Shown here: positions 53,368-61,214 of the stretch, piece after piece | How positions within the stretch are numbered: the stretch's first letter is position 1 | Layout of the letters: each line of letters starts with the position of its first letter | DNA from: an uncultured Allosphingosinicella sp. | GTDB taxonomy: Bacteria; Pseudomonadota; Alphaproteobacteria; Sphingomonadales; Sphingomonadaceae | Length of the DNA: 64,000 nt | Reading direction: 5' to 3' | Assembly (NCBI GenBank): GCA_934539295.1 | Contig: CAKTCN010000004.1 | Coordinates: forward strand, 1-64,000 | Program-made: the position numbers and the translations under genes | The notes under the pieces: model-generated | Seen by the model: only the letters and a program-made list of their open reading frames with translations | Database searches by the model: none | What the model was told of the DNA's origin: nothing

Positions 53368-54876
53368 ATGGTCGCGCATGTCGCCACAGTGGCGTTCCTG
53401 GGGCTGGAGGCGCGCGCGGTCGAGGTGCAGGTGCAGATTTCCAGCGGCCTGCCCGCCTTCGTCGTGGTCGGCCTGCCCGACAAGGCGGTGGCCGAGAGCC
53501 GCGAACGCGTCCGCGCCGCACTGGCCGCCATCGGCCTTTCGCTCCCGCCCAAGCGCATCACCGTCAACCTCTCTCCGGCCGATCTGCCGAAGGAAGGCTC
53601 GCATTACGATCTCCCCATCGCGCTCGGCCTGCTCGCCGCCATGGGCGCGGTCGATGCCGAGACGCTGGCGGGATATGCGGCAGTCGGCGAGTTGGGCCTG
53701 GATGGCCGCCTGACGCCATCGCCCGGCGTGCTCCTCGCCGCCATCCATGCCTCCTCGCGCGATCTCGGCCTGATCTGCCCGGCCGCGCAAGGATCCGAAG
53801 CCGCATGGGCGGGCAATATCGAAGTCGTTGCCCCGGCCGACCTCCTTTCGCTCCTCAATCATTTTCGCGGCACCTCCACGCTCGCGCCGCCCCGGCCCGG
53901 TGTCGCCGACCCGCCCGCACCCGGTCCTGACCTTGCCCAGGTGAAAGGCCAGGAGACCGCCAAGCGTGCGCTGGAGATCGCGGCCGCCGGCGGCCACAAC
54001 CTGCTGATGAGCGGCCCGCCGGGCGCCGGCAAATCGCTGATGGCGGCATGCCTTCCCGGCATCCTTCCCGACCTTGGCCCTGGCGAGGCGCTCGAAGTGT
54101 CGATGATCGCCAGCGTTGCGGGCTCACTCCAGGACGGCCGCCTCGTCCGCGCTCGCCCGTTCCGCGCACCGCATCACAGCGCTTCCATGGCCGCTTTGGT
54201 CGGCGGCGGCCTGCGCGTTCGCCCGGGCGAGGTCAGCCTGGCGCATCTCGGCGTCCTGTTCCTCGACGAACTCCCGGAATTCCAGCGGGCCGTGCTCGAC
54301 TCGCTGCGCCAGCCGCTGGAAACCGGCACGGTCAGCGTTGCGCGCGCCAACGCTCACGTCACCTTCCCGGCCCGCGTCCAGCTCGTCGCCGCCATGAACC
54401 CGTGCCGCTGCGGCCATCTCGGCGATCCTGCACTGGCCTGCTCGCGCGCGCCCAAATGCGCTGCCGACTACCAGGCCAAGGTGTCCGGCCCGCTGCTCGA
54501 CCGCATCGACCTGCACGTCGAAGTCGCCGCCGTCACCGCCGCCGACCTCGTCCTGCCGCCGCCGTCGGAAGGTTCGGCCGAAGTCGCCGCCCGCGTGAAG
54601 GCAGCGCGCGACCTCCAGACTGCTCGCTACGAAGGCCATTCCGTCCGCACCAATGCCGAGGCCGATGGCGACCTCCTCGCCGGCGTCGCCACGCCCGACG
54701 AACCCGGCCGCAAGCTCCTCGCCCAGGCCGCTGAGGCCATGCGTCTCTCCGCCCGCGGCTACCACCGCGTCCTGCGCGTCGCCCGCACGATCGCCGACCT
54801 CGCCGGCAGCGAAGCGGTAGGCCGTGTCCACGTCGCCGAAGCGCTCAGCTACAGAAGGCAGGCGCCCCGAAACTGA
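53368..54876 (+). CDS. comM: YifB/ComM-family Mg-chelatase-like AAA+ ATPase
   Basis: A 502-residue protein. The N-terminal ChlI-like fold (AFVVVGLPDKAVAESRERVRAAL, NLSPADLPKEGSHYDLP) is followed by AAA+ motifs: Walker A GPPGAGKS, Walker B LGVLFLDELPEF and the sensor region AAMNPCRCGHLGD. The C-terminal domain has GYHRVLRVARTIADLAGS. ComM is a branch-migration helicase in natural transformation; dprA is also in the window. Confidence 0.93.
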   Translation: MVAHVATVAFLGLEARAVEVQVQISSGLPAFVVVGLPDKAVAESRERVRAALAAIGLSLPPKRITVNLSPADLPKEGSHYDLPIALGLLAAMGAVDAETLAGYAAVGELGLDGRLTPSPGVLLAAIHASSRDLGLICPAAQGSEAAWAGNIEVVAPADLLSLLNHFRGTSTLAPPRPGVADPPAPGPDLAQVKGQETAKRALEIAAAGGHNLLMSGPPGAGKSLMAACLPGILPDLGPGEALEVSMIASVAGSLQDGRLVRARPFRAPHHSASMAALVGGGLRVRPGEVSLAHLGVLFLDELPEFQRAVLDSLRQPLETGTVSVARANAHVTFPARVQLVAAMNPCRCGHLGDPALACSRAPKCAADYQAKVSGPLLDRIDLHVEVAAVTAADLVLPPPSEGSAEVAARVKAARDLQTARYEGHSVRTNAEADGDLLAGVATPDEPGRKLLAQAAEAMRLSARGYHRVLRVARTIADLAGSEAVGRVHVAEALSYRRQAPRN

Positions 54877-54887
54877 CCACGACAGCT

Positions 54888-54910
54888 AGCGACCCAGTTG
54901 CGGTCGTTAA
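54888..54910. repeat. Short ACGACCCAGTTGC-type repeat remnant
   Basis: TAGCGACCCAGTTGCGGTCG contains a partial palindrome (CGACC ... GGTCG). The core CGACCCAGTTGC recurs at about 55370. Confidence 0.6.
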
Positions 54911-54962
54911 GACACTGAAGCGCACCTCCCGAAATCCGCCGCCAATGCTGACGTCAGGAAAG

Positions 54963-55229
54963 TCACTTGTGTTTGAAGGTCCAGCTTCGGGCTCCGGCTT
55001 CCTCGCCGTTGATGAGGTACTTCATCTTGTGCGTTTCGCCAGCAGGCCACACGACGAGTTCGCGCTCGTTGATGAAGTCGATCTGCGCCGCATCCCCACT
55101 CTCGGGCGCGTCCCAGATCAGCGTGAGCTTTTCGCCCGGTTCTAGCTCGAAGCACTCGGGCCAAGGTTCCACCGATACGTAAATCGAGCCATCCTTGCAG
55201 TTCGCGAAAGTTTGCTGAACGTTGGCCAT
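54963..55229 (-). CDS. Hypothetical 88-residue protein
   Basis: A small soluble, acidic protein starting MANVQQTFANCKDGSIYVSVEPWPECFELEPG. It looks like a compact beta-sheet protein with many Trp and Glu; no motif recognised. Balanced amino-acid use and an absence of shadow-like Arg/Pro bias support a real gene. It lies alone in a repeat-rich zone. Confidence 0.6.
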   Translation of the reverse strand: MANVQQTFANCKDGSIYVSVEPWPECFELEPGEKLTLIWDAPESGDAAQIDFINERELVVWPAGETHKMKYLINGEEAGARSWTFKHK

Positions 55230-55442
55230 GCCAATAGTGTATGATGCTGCTGACTAAGTGCCAAGGTCAGCTTGACACTTTAGGTCGTCAAAAGCTGCCG
55301 GTCGCTTAACCATCCAGGGTCAGTCACTCCGTGCTTAATGCGCGTGAGCCGCGAGCGGACGGCCGGCTAACGACCCAGTTGCAGACATGCGACGGATGAA
55401 GCATCCTCTCGGGCTCCCTGTCGGAGATGAAAGACATACGCC

Positions 55443-55763
55443 ATGATCTTCTTCGCCCTATGGGTACTTGCCGTATTCTGGTCAGTTGGGAGCCGGAGAC
55501 CCTGGCTTTGGTCCTTGTTCTGCTTCGCCCCGCTCAGCGCCGTGTCGATAGGCTACTATGTTGACCTATCCCGAGAAGGGGATGATCCATTTGGAAGCCG
55601 ACACATCGCTCCCCTTTTGCTTGTTATGATGGCGGTAGTCATAGCAACCAGCGGCATACTTAGCATGGTACTGGTCCATCATCCGATCCCGCCAACCGAG
55701 ATGCGCAGGCGACAAAAAACGCTCTTCGAGCGGCTGTTTTGGACTTCTACACCTCGGGATTAA
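55443..55763 (+). CDS. Hypothetical small membrane protein
   Basis: A 106-residue protein with three hydrophobic segments (about 1-17, 20-41 and 55-78) and a basic end (MRRRQKTLFERLFW). No family recognised. The last codon is followed within 3 nt by the dispersed 24-bp element at 55766. Confidence 0.5.
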   Translation: MIFFALWVLAVFWSVGSRRPWLWSLFCFAPLSAVSIGYYVDLSREGDDPFGSRHIAPLLLVMMAVVIATSGILSMVLVHHPIPPTEMRRRQKTLFERLFWTSTPRD

Positions 55764-55765
55764 CG

Positions 55766-55789
55766 GTCCGCTTTCCACCACAAGCAGAC
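55766..55789. repeat. 24-bp element identical to 39927-39950
   Basis: The same 24 bases as the copy 15.8 kb away, same orientation, next to a small unknown gene in both cases. Confidence 0.8.
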
Positions 55790-55886
55790 GAACCACTTTC
55801 CTACAGCCGAGTCGCCGTGGCACCTTCCGGACGGCTCTTTCTCAGTCTTGCTGCGAACGCGTCCACGCGCACGCGAAAAGGCGCGT

Positions 55887-55995
55887 TTTGGTGTGAATCC
55901 AGTGTGAACTTTCGTTCAGGAAAGTCGCGCCTTGTCTGAACGAAGCTGCGCAAAATGCGTGCTTTGGCGTGAACTTAGTGTGAGCTTCCGTTCAG
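55887..55995. repeat. Direct repeat of the HAD gene 3' end
   Basis: Two 33-bp copies, 55887-55919 and 55963-55995, 76 bp apart (TTTGG-GTGAA-GTGTGA-CTT-CGTTCAG). The second copy contains the stop codon and last codons of the HAD hydrolase gene; the first is a downstream relic whose stop has mutated. Confidence 0.75.
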
Positions 55996-56682
55996 CTTGT
56001 CGATCCAGTCGGCCAGTTCGCCCAGCGATGTGAGTTCGCGGTAGCGCGGATGATCCTGCGGTGCGTCGGCGACTTCGTGGCTCCACACGATCTCGAACGG
56101 CACGAACGCAGCCCATGCGCCTGCCTCCAGTGCGGGGAGGATGTCGGAGCGCATTGAATTGCCCGCCATCACCGCCTCCTCGGGCTTTGCGCCATAACGC
56201 TCGAAAATGCGCTTGTAGGTGGCGGGCGTCTTGTCGCTGACGATCTCGACGCCCGTGAAATAATCACCAAGGCCGGATGCGGCGAGCTTGGCCTCCTGGT
56301 GCCACAGGTCGCCCTTGGTCAGCAGCACCAGCCGGCCGCGCTCGTCGAGGTCGTCCAGCGCGGCGTCGATCCCTTCCAGCATCTCGACGGGATGGCTCAG
56401 CATCTCCTTGCCCATGTCGAGCAGGCGAGTGATCAGTCCGGGCGGCAGGCGATCGCCGGCAAGCGCATGGGCGGTTTCGATCATTGACAGGACGAAGCCC
56501 TTGGCGCCGTAGCCATAAGCGGCAAGGTTGCCGTGCTCGGTCGCGTCCAGCCGCGCGGCGATGGTGCCGGCATCCGCAAACGGGGCAAGCAGTTCGACGA
56601 AGGCGTCCACCGTGCGGCGGAACACGATTTCGCTGTGCCAGAGCGTGTCGTCGGCATCCAGGCAGATGAGGGTGATGGCCAT
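55975..56682 (-). CDS. HAD-superfamily hydrolase
   Basis: A 235-residue phosphatase-like protein. Motif I is LDADDTLWHSE (DxDxT), motif II the Thr in LLTKGD, motif III the Lys in DKTPATYKRIF and motif IV GNSMRSDILPAL. The insert between I and II forms a helical cap. Substrate unknown. The last residues (NGSSH) fall within a direct repeat (55963-55995). Confidence 0.88.
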   Translation of the reverse strand: MAITLICLDADDTLWHSEIVFRRTVDAFVELLAPFADAGTIAARLDATEHGNLAAYGYGAKGFVLSMIETAHALAGDRLPPGLITRLLDMGKEMLSHPVEMLEGIDAALDDLDERGRLVLLTKGDLWHQEAKLAASGLGDYFTGVEIVSDKTPATYKRIFERYGAKPEEAVMAGNSMRSDILPALEAGAWAAFVPFEIVWSHEVADAPQDHPRYRELTSLGELADWIDKLNGSSH

Positions 56683-56832
56683 GCCGGTGCCTTAAGGCTC
56701 CAGCGCGCCGGGCCGCAAGCATCTCCGCAACGGACCATCTTGCGGTGAACCCGGCTCTCGCGCCGTGGTTTGTTGCCTGTTCTTAAGGCTTGTGGTTAAT
56801 CGCTCACAGCCAGTGTTTGGGGGGAGAGTTGC

Positions 56833-57786
56833 GTGCAAGAGGTCGAGACGTTCGGACACGAACTTGACGGCGTTTCACACGAACTCGCACCTTCGCGCGA
56901 TGGCCCGGCAGATGCGGCCCTGTCCGCGCCGGCGGGGATAGGACGTACAAGCCTGTTCGACCTCGCGCATCTGGAGGTGCAGTGGAGCGCGGCCACCGGA
57001 ACCTTGTGGACCTACATGACGCCGCAGGGGCAGCCCAATTTCAGCGCGCCCATGCTCAAGGATTTTCAGGTGTGGCAGGCGGAGATCAGGCGCCTGTTCG
57101 AACCGCAGTCGCACGGCCTCAAATATCTGGTGCTGGGCTCCCGCTTTCCCGGTGTGTTCAACCTGGGCGGCGACCTCGACCTGTTTGCCGGCCGCATCCT
57201 TGCCGGCGACCGCGAGGCGCTGGTCACCTATGGCCGCACCTGCGTGTCCATCCTGTACCGCAACATGCGCGCGCTCGACCTGCCGATCGTCACCATCGGC
57301 CTGGTGGAAGGCGACGCTCTCGGCGGCGGGTTCGAGGCATTGATGTCGTTCAACGTCATCGTGGCGGAACGCGGAGCCCGCTTCGGCCTGCCGGAGGCGG
57401 TGTTCGGCCTGTTCCCCGGAATGGGCGCGCACAGCTTCCTCACGCGCCGCCTGGGCTTTGCCGCGGCCGAGCGGATGATCCTCGGCGGCGAAACCTACAG
57501 CGCCGAACAGATGCATGAACTCGGCCTGGTCCACATCCTTGCCGATCCGGGCGAGGGAAGGGCGGTCGTCGAGCGCTACATCGCCAGGAATGGAAGGCGG
57601 CAATGCGGGCAGCTCGGCATATTCCGCGCGAGCCGCCGCATCAATCCGATCACGCTGGAGGAACTGGAGGCAGTGGTGGATGTCTGGGCCGACAGTGCCA
57701 TGAGCCTCAAGGAAGTCGACCTCAAGCTGATGAGGCGCCTTGCCGAGGCTCAGCGCAAGTTGGTGAATGCCCGCCTGGGGCTCTGA
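56833..57786 (+). CDS. rpfF: RpfF-like DSF synthase (enoyl-CoA hydratase fold)
   Basis: A 317-residue crotonase-fold protein from GTG 56833, with GGGGGAGAG upstream. It has the RpfF marks: FPGVFNLGGDLDLFAGRI and FGLPEAVFGLFPGMGAHSFL, with Glu 168 in GGGFEAL and Glu 188 in LPEAV, spaced 20 residues as the two catalytic Glu of Xanthomonas RpfF (141 and 161). Such enzymes make cis-2 unsaturated fatty-acid signals. Its 3' end overlaps the opposite GGDEF-EAL gene by 37 nt. No rpfC/rpfG here. Confidence 0.85.
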   Translation: MQEVETFGHELDGVSHELAPSRDGPADAALSAPAGIGRTSLFDLAHLEVQWSAATGTLWTYMTPQGQPNFSAPMLKDFQVWQAEIRRLFEPQSHGLKYLVLGSRFPGVFNLGGDLDLFAGRILAGDREALVTYGRTCVSILYRNMRALDLPIVTIGLVEGDALGGGFEALMSFNVIVAERGARFGLPEAVFGLFPGMGAHSFLTRRLGFAAAERMILGGETYSAEQMHELGLVHILADPGEGRAVVERYIARNGRRQCGQLGIFRASRRINPITLEELEAVVDVWADSAMSLKEVDLKLMRRLAEAQRKLVNARLGL

Positions 57787-59756
57787 GGCAGCGGCTCGCC
57801 GCCGCCCAGTTCGGCACTGTTAGCCATTTCGCGCGCCAGCCGTTCGGCCGTGCGCTCGGCGTTGGTGGGCATGCCGATGAGGTAGCCCTGCGCCGCCGTG
57901 CAGCCCGCCGATCGTATGGAGCGAAGCTGCTGCACCGTTTCCACGCCTTCGGCCACCGTTTCGACCTGCAGTGCGTCGGCGAGGCCCACCACGGCAGCTA
58001 CGATCGCCTTGGCTTCCTTGCTGGTATCGAGGTCCGACACGAAGGACGTGTCGATCTTGATCGTGTCGAAGGCGTAGCGGCGGATATAAGCAAGGCTTGA
58101 ATAGCCCGTGCCGAAATCGTCCAGCGACAGCCGTACCCCCACCATGCGCAATTCGCGGAGCATGCGGCTGGACTGCTCATTCTCGTCGACCAGCACGGTT
58201 TCGGTGATTTCGAGCTCCAGCCGCTGCGCATCGAGCCCCGATTTGTTCAAGGCGCCGAGCACCTTGAGCGGAAAGTCCGGATCCTTGAACGACACCGGCG
58301 ACACGTTGATCGCCACGCGCACATGATCCGGCCATCGTGACGCTGCCTGGCAGGCGCGGTGAAGCACCCAGTCGGTGATCTGTGGCATCATCCCGATCGC
58401 CTCGGCAATCGGCACGAACTCGGACGGCTTCACGTCGCCCAGCTGCGGATGGTTCCAGCGCAGCAACGCCTCGCACGATCGGGTGCGGGAGGTCTGGACG
58501 TCGATGATCGGCTGGAATGCCAGGTCCAGCTCTCCGGCCGAAATGGCGGTCCGTAGGCCGGCCTCGATGTCGCGGGTCTTCTCGAAACGCTGCTGCATGG
58601 ACGGCTCGAAAAGGCAGAAGCGCGCGCGCCCTGCCGCCTTGGCATAATAGAGCGCGAGGTCGGCATGCTTGAGCAGTTGATCGGGGTCGGTGCCATGATC
58701 GGGCGTCAGGGCGATACCCATCGATGCCCGAACATCGAGCGACACCGCCTCGTCCCGGACCGGATCGGCTAGCACCTGAAGCACCGCCTCCGCGATTTCG
58801 ATCGCGTCCGCCGCATCCGACACGATCGCGGCCATCACGAACTCGTCGCCGCCGAAGCGCCCGACATGGCCGCGCCCGTCGCTGATCAGGCGCAGCCGCT
58901 CGCCGACACGGCGGAGCACCTGATCCCCGACCGGGTGACCGAGCGTGTCGTTGATCTCCTTGAAGCGGTCGATATCGATCCAGAAGATCGCGATCCGCTT
59001 GCCGGGCTCCGGCGGCCCCGCAAACAGCATCTCGATCCTTTCCTGGAACGCGAAGCGGTTCTCGATCCCGGTCAGCGTATCGATCCGCGCCAGCCGCTCG
59101 AACCTTTGCGCAAGCATCATCTTCTCATGCTTGGACGAGAAAGCCTCTCGGAAGGCGGCATAGGTCTGGGTCGTTATGTCGATCAGCCCGGCGATGAACA
59201 GCAGGTTGAGCACGGCCAGGACTAGGCTGCTCCAGTCGTCATTCTGGAACAGGGCAAGCGACATGGGCAGCGCCGTTAAGGTGACCTGTCCGATGGCAAT
59301 GACAGGACGGCCGGCATTGCGCCCGGAAATGCCTGCCGCATAGCCGGTCGCGACGGCCCCGGCCAGGAGGTGCAGCCCGACATCGTGCGTGCGGGTGAGC
59401 GTCAGGTAGGTAATTACGCCGAGCATGAGGGCGTAAGACCAGGCGCCCGCCTCGTACACCATCTCCCAAAAGGCTCCGCCCTGCCGAGAGTCCCGGTCCC
59501 CCGCCCGGCCCCTATAGACAAAGGCAGACGCGATGCGCGCCGCGCCCACCAGCCCGATGGTCGCGGCCGCGGCGGTAAGCAGGCGGTCGCCCGTCGAATA
59601 GGCGATGGTCGCCCCGGCCGCGGTTCCGGCAATCGCACCGATGGTGAGCGACGTCGGCGACGCGAACAGCGTCTCGACGAGCGAATTGCGGACCTCGGCC
59701 GCAAGTGCTCGATCGGTACTCCGCAGGCGGAGCAATCGCTCGACGATCCTGATCAT
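57750..59756 (-). CDS. Membrane GGDEF-EAL cyclic-di-GMP enzyme
   Basis: A 668-residue protein; ATG 59756 is chosen over 59777 because GGAG lies 5 nt upstream. About six membrane segments (37-195) form an N-terminal sensor-like region with no PAS domain. The GGDEF domain (about 225-380) keeps GGDEF (302-306) but has no RxxD inhibitory site in front. The EAL domain (about 395-645) has CEALLRW (428-434), DDFGTGYSS (546-554) and ETVAEGVE (599-606), so both activities look possible. It converges on rpfF with a 37-nt overlap. Confidence 0.92.
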   Translation of the reverse strand: MIRIVERLLRLRSTDRALAAEVRNSLVETLFASPTSLTIGAIAGTAAGATIAYSTGDRLLTAAAATIGLVGAARIASAFVYRGRAGDRDSRQGGAFWEMVYEAGAWSYALMLGVITYLTLTRTHDVGLHLLAGAVATGYAAGISGRNAGRPVIAIGQVTLTALPMSLALFQNDDWSSLVLAVLNLLFIAGLIDITTQTYAAFREAFSSKHEKMMLAQRFERLARIDTLTGIENRFAFQERIEMLFAGPPEPGKRIAIFWIDIDRFKEINDTLGHPVGDQVLRRVGERLRLISDGRGHVGRFGGDEFVMAAIVSDAADAIEIAEAVLQVLADPVRDEAVSLDVRASMGIALTPDHGTDPDQLLKHADLALYYAKAAGRARFCLFEPSMQQRFEKTRDIEAGLRTAISAGELDLAFQPIIDVQTSRTRSCEALLRWNHPQLGDVKPSEFVPIAEAIGMMPQITDWVLHRACQAASRWPDHVRVAINVSPVSFKDPDFPLKVLGALNKSGLDAQRLELEITETVLVDENEQSSRMLRELRMVGVRLSLDDFGTGYSSLAYIRRYAFDTIKIDTSFVSDLDTSKEAKAIVAAVVGLADALQVETVAEGVETVQQLRSIRSAGCTAAQGYLIGMPTNAERTAERLAREMANSAELGGGEPLPQSPRRAFTNLR

Positions 59757-60172
59757 GTCCGCTCCAAAAACCGACACATGATCGGCCGTTTATCTTATCG
59801 TTGGTAAACCGAAGTTCGACCTTTGCTTAGTCTTTGTAAACCATTTCGGTCCTATCCCGTGCCCATGCGAAAGGCACAAAATAACGGGACCTCGTTCACG
59901 AGCGGCAAGATGAGTCTTCGGATCGACAATGGCAAGGCCGCATCACTTGTCAGCTTCTCGCGCGGAATTGAAATTTTCATCGGCCGATATCCGCGGGTTC
60001 AGGGCATCTGCCGGCCGGGCGAACTCCTGCGCTACCAGGCTGAAGGCTGAGTTCGGGCTCGGGCAAAGTCGGGCTTACTCTCGTGTCAGCAGGAAAGTTC
60101 GGGTGCATGGAGCGGCGCTGGAACCGGAGAGGATAGACCAATGTTGATCCGTCTCTCTTCGGGAGAAGCCCA
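59757..60172. other. Intergenic region, no clear gene
   Basis: 416 bases between the GGDEF-EAL gene and the 59-codon gene. A plus-strand frame ending at 60050 could encode about 61 residues from ATG 59865, but no ribosome site or family supports it. Confidence 0.4.
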
Positions 60173-60352
60173 GTGAAAGCCAAGCTGTTCGACACTCCAA
60201 GTGATGTTCATGCAGAACCCGGCAAGGTGATCGCGGACGGGCCAGGCGGTGAGCATATCGAGTTCACGCCTGCCGCCGCCTTCGAAACGGCGGCAAGGCT
60301 GGAAACCGCCGCGCTGGAGGCGGAAGGCAGCAAGACCTGGCGAAAGGATTGA
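60173..60352 (+). CDS. Small 59-residue conserved-looking protein
   Basis: GTG start with GGGAGAAG about 4 nt upstream. The protein, MKAKLFDTPSDVHAEPGKV and onward, ends with an Ala/Glu-rich helix (FETAARLETAALEAEGSK). It resembles small sphingomonad proteins of unknown function; no motif is recognised. It lies upstream of the DUF72 gene in the same direction. Too short for common length cut-offs. Confidence 0.55.
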   Translation: MKAKLFDTPSDVHAEPGKVIADGPGGEHIEFTPAAAFETAARLETAALEAEGSKTWRKD

Positions 60353-60419
60353 ACAGGGCGCCGCTGGATCGGACGTCGTCGCACCGCTAGAACATCCGGG
60401 GTAGCGGAGGGAGGATGCT

Positions 60420-61214
60420 ATGGCGGCAGGCACGATCAGGGTGGGCGTCGGCGGATGGGACTATGATCCCTGGCGCGGGACCTTTTATCCGCAGGGACTG
60501 CCCAAAACTCGGCAGCTGGAATATGCGGCCGAACGGCTTACGGCGATCGAGGTCAACGCCACTCACTACAAGCTCCAGAAGCCCGAACTGTTCGAACGCT
60601 GGGCCAGGAGCCTGCCCGACGGTTTTCAGTTCGCGCTTAAGGCCTCACGTTTCTGTACGAACCGCAAGGTGCTGGGCGAAGCGGGTGAGGCGATCGACAA
60701 GTTCTGCGGGCAGGGCATCGTAGAACTGGGCGACCGATTGGGGCCGATCCTATGGCAGTTCATGGGCACCAAGGCGTTCGATCCGGACGATTTCGGCGCA
60801 TTCCTGAAGCTGTTGCCGACGAGCAGGGATGGTGTGACGCTGCGCCATGCGGTGGAGCCGCGCCATGAAAGCTTCCTCTGCCCCGAATTCGTGGACATGG
60901 CGCGGGCGGCCAGGGTTGGAATCGTGTTCGCAGAGGATGACGTCTATCCCTGCATACCGGACCTGAGCGGCGACCTCGTCTATGCAAGGCTGCAGGCTTC
61001 GCGCGAGGAGGAGCCGCTGGGCTATTCGTCGGATGCGCTCGACCGCTGGGCGGACATCGCGGCCGCATGGTCGCGGGGCGAGGCACCCGGTGACCTGGCA
61101 TATGGTCACCCCGAGCAGCCCGACCCGGCACCGCGCGACACCTACATCTTCTTCATCGCGGGTGCGAAGGTACGCAACCCGTTGGCGGCCCAGGCGCTCA
61201 TCGAACGGTTATGA
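60420..61214 (+). CDS. DUF72 (YecE-like) protein
   Basis: A 264-residue TIM-barrel protein. Family stretches: IRVGVGGWDYDPWRGTFYPQ, the TAIEVNATHYKLQKPE strand, FQFALKASRF and a C-terminal DTYIFFIAGAKVRNPLAA. Function is unknown; a nuclease-like barrel has been suggested. The stop overlaps the next start (ATGA, 61211-61214), so it forms an operon with the aminotransferase. Confidence 0.92.
   Translation: MAAGTIRVGVGGWDYDPWRGTFYPQGLPKTRQLEYAAERLTAIEVNATHYKLQKPELFERWARSLPDGFQFALKASRFCTNRKVLGEAGEAIDKFCGQGIVELGDRLGPILWQFMGTKAFDPDDFGAFLKLLPTSRDGVTLRHAVEPRHESFLCPEFVDMARAARVGIVFAEDDVYPCIPDLSGDLVYARLQASREEEPLGYSSDALDRWADIAAAWSRGEAPGDLAYGHPEQPDPAPRDTYIFFIAGAKVRNPLAAQALIERL

Noticed and set aside
59823..60050. 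75-codon plus-strand frame after the GGDEF-EAL gene
   Set aside because: No ribosome site or recognisable family; kept only as a remark in the intergenic entry.
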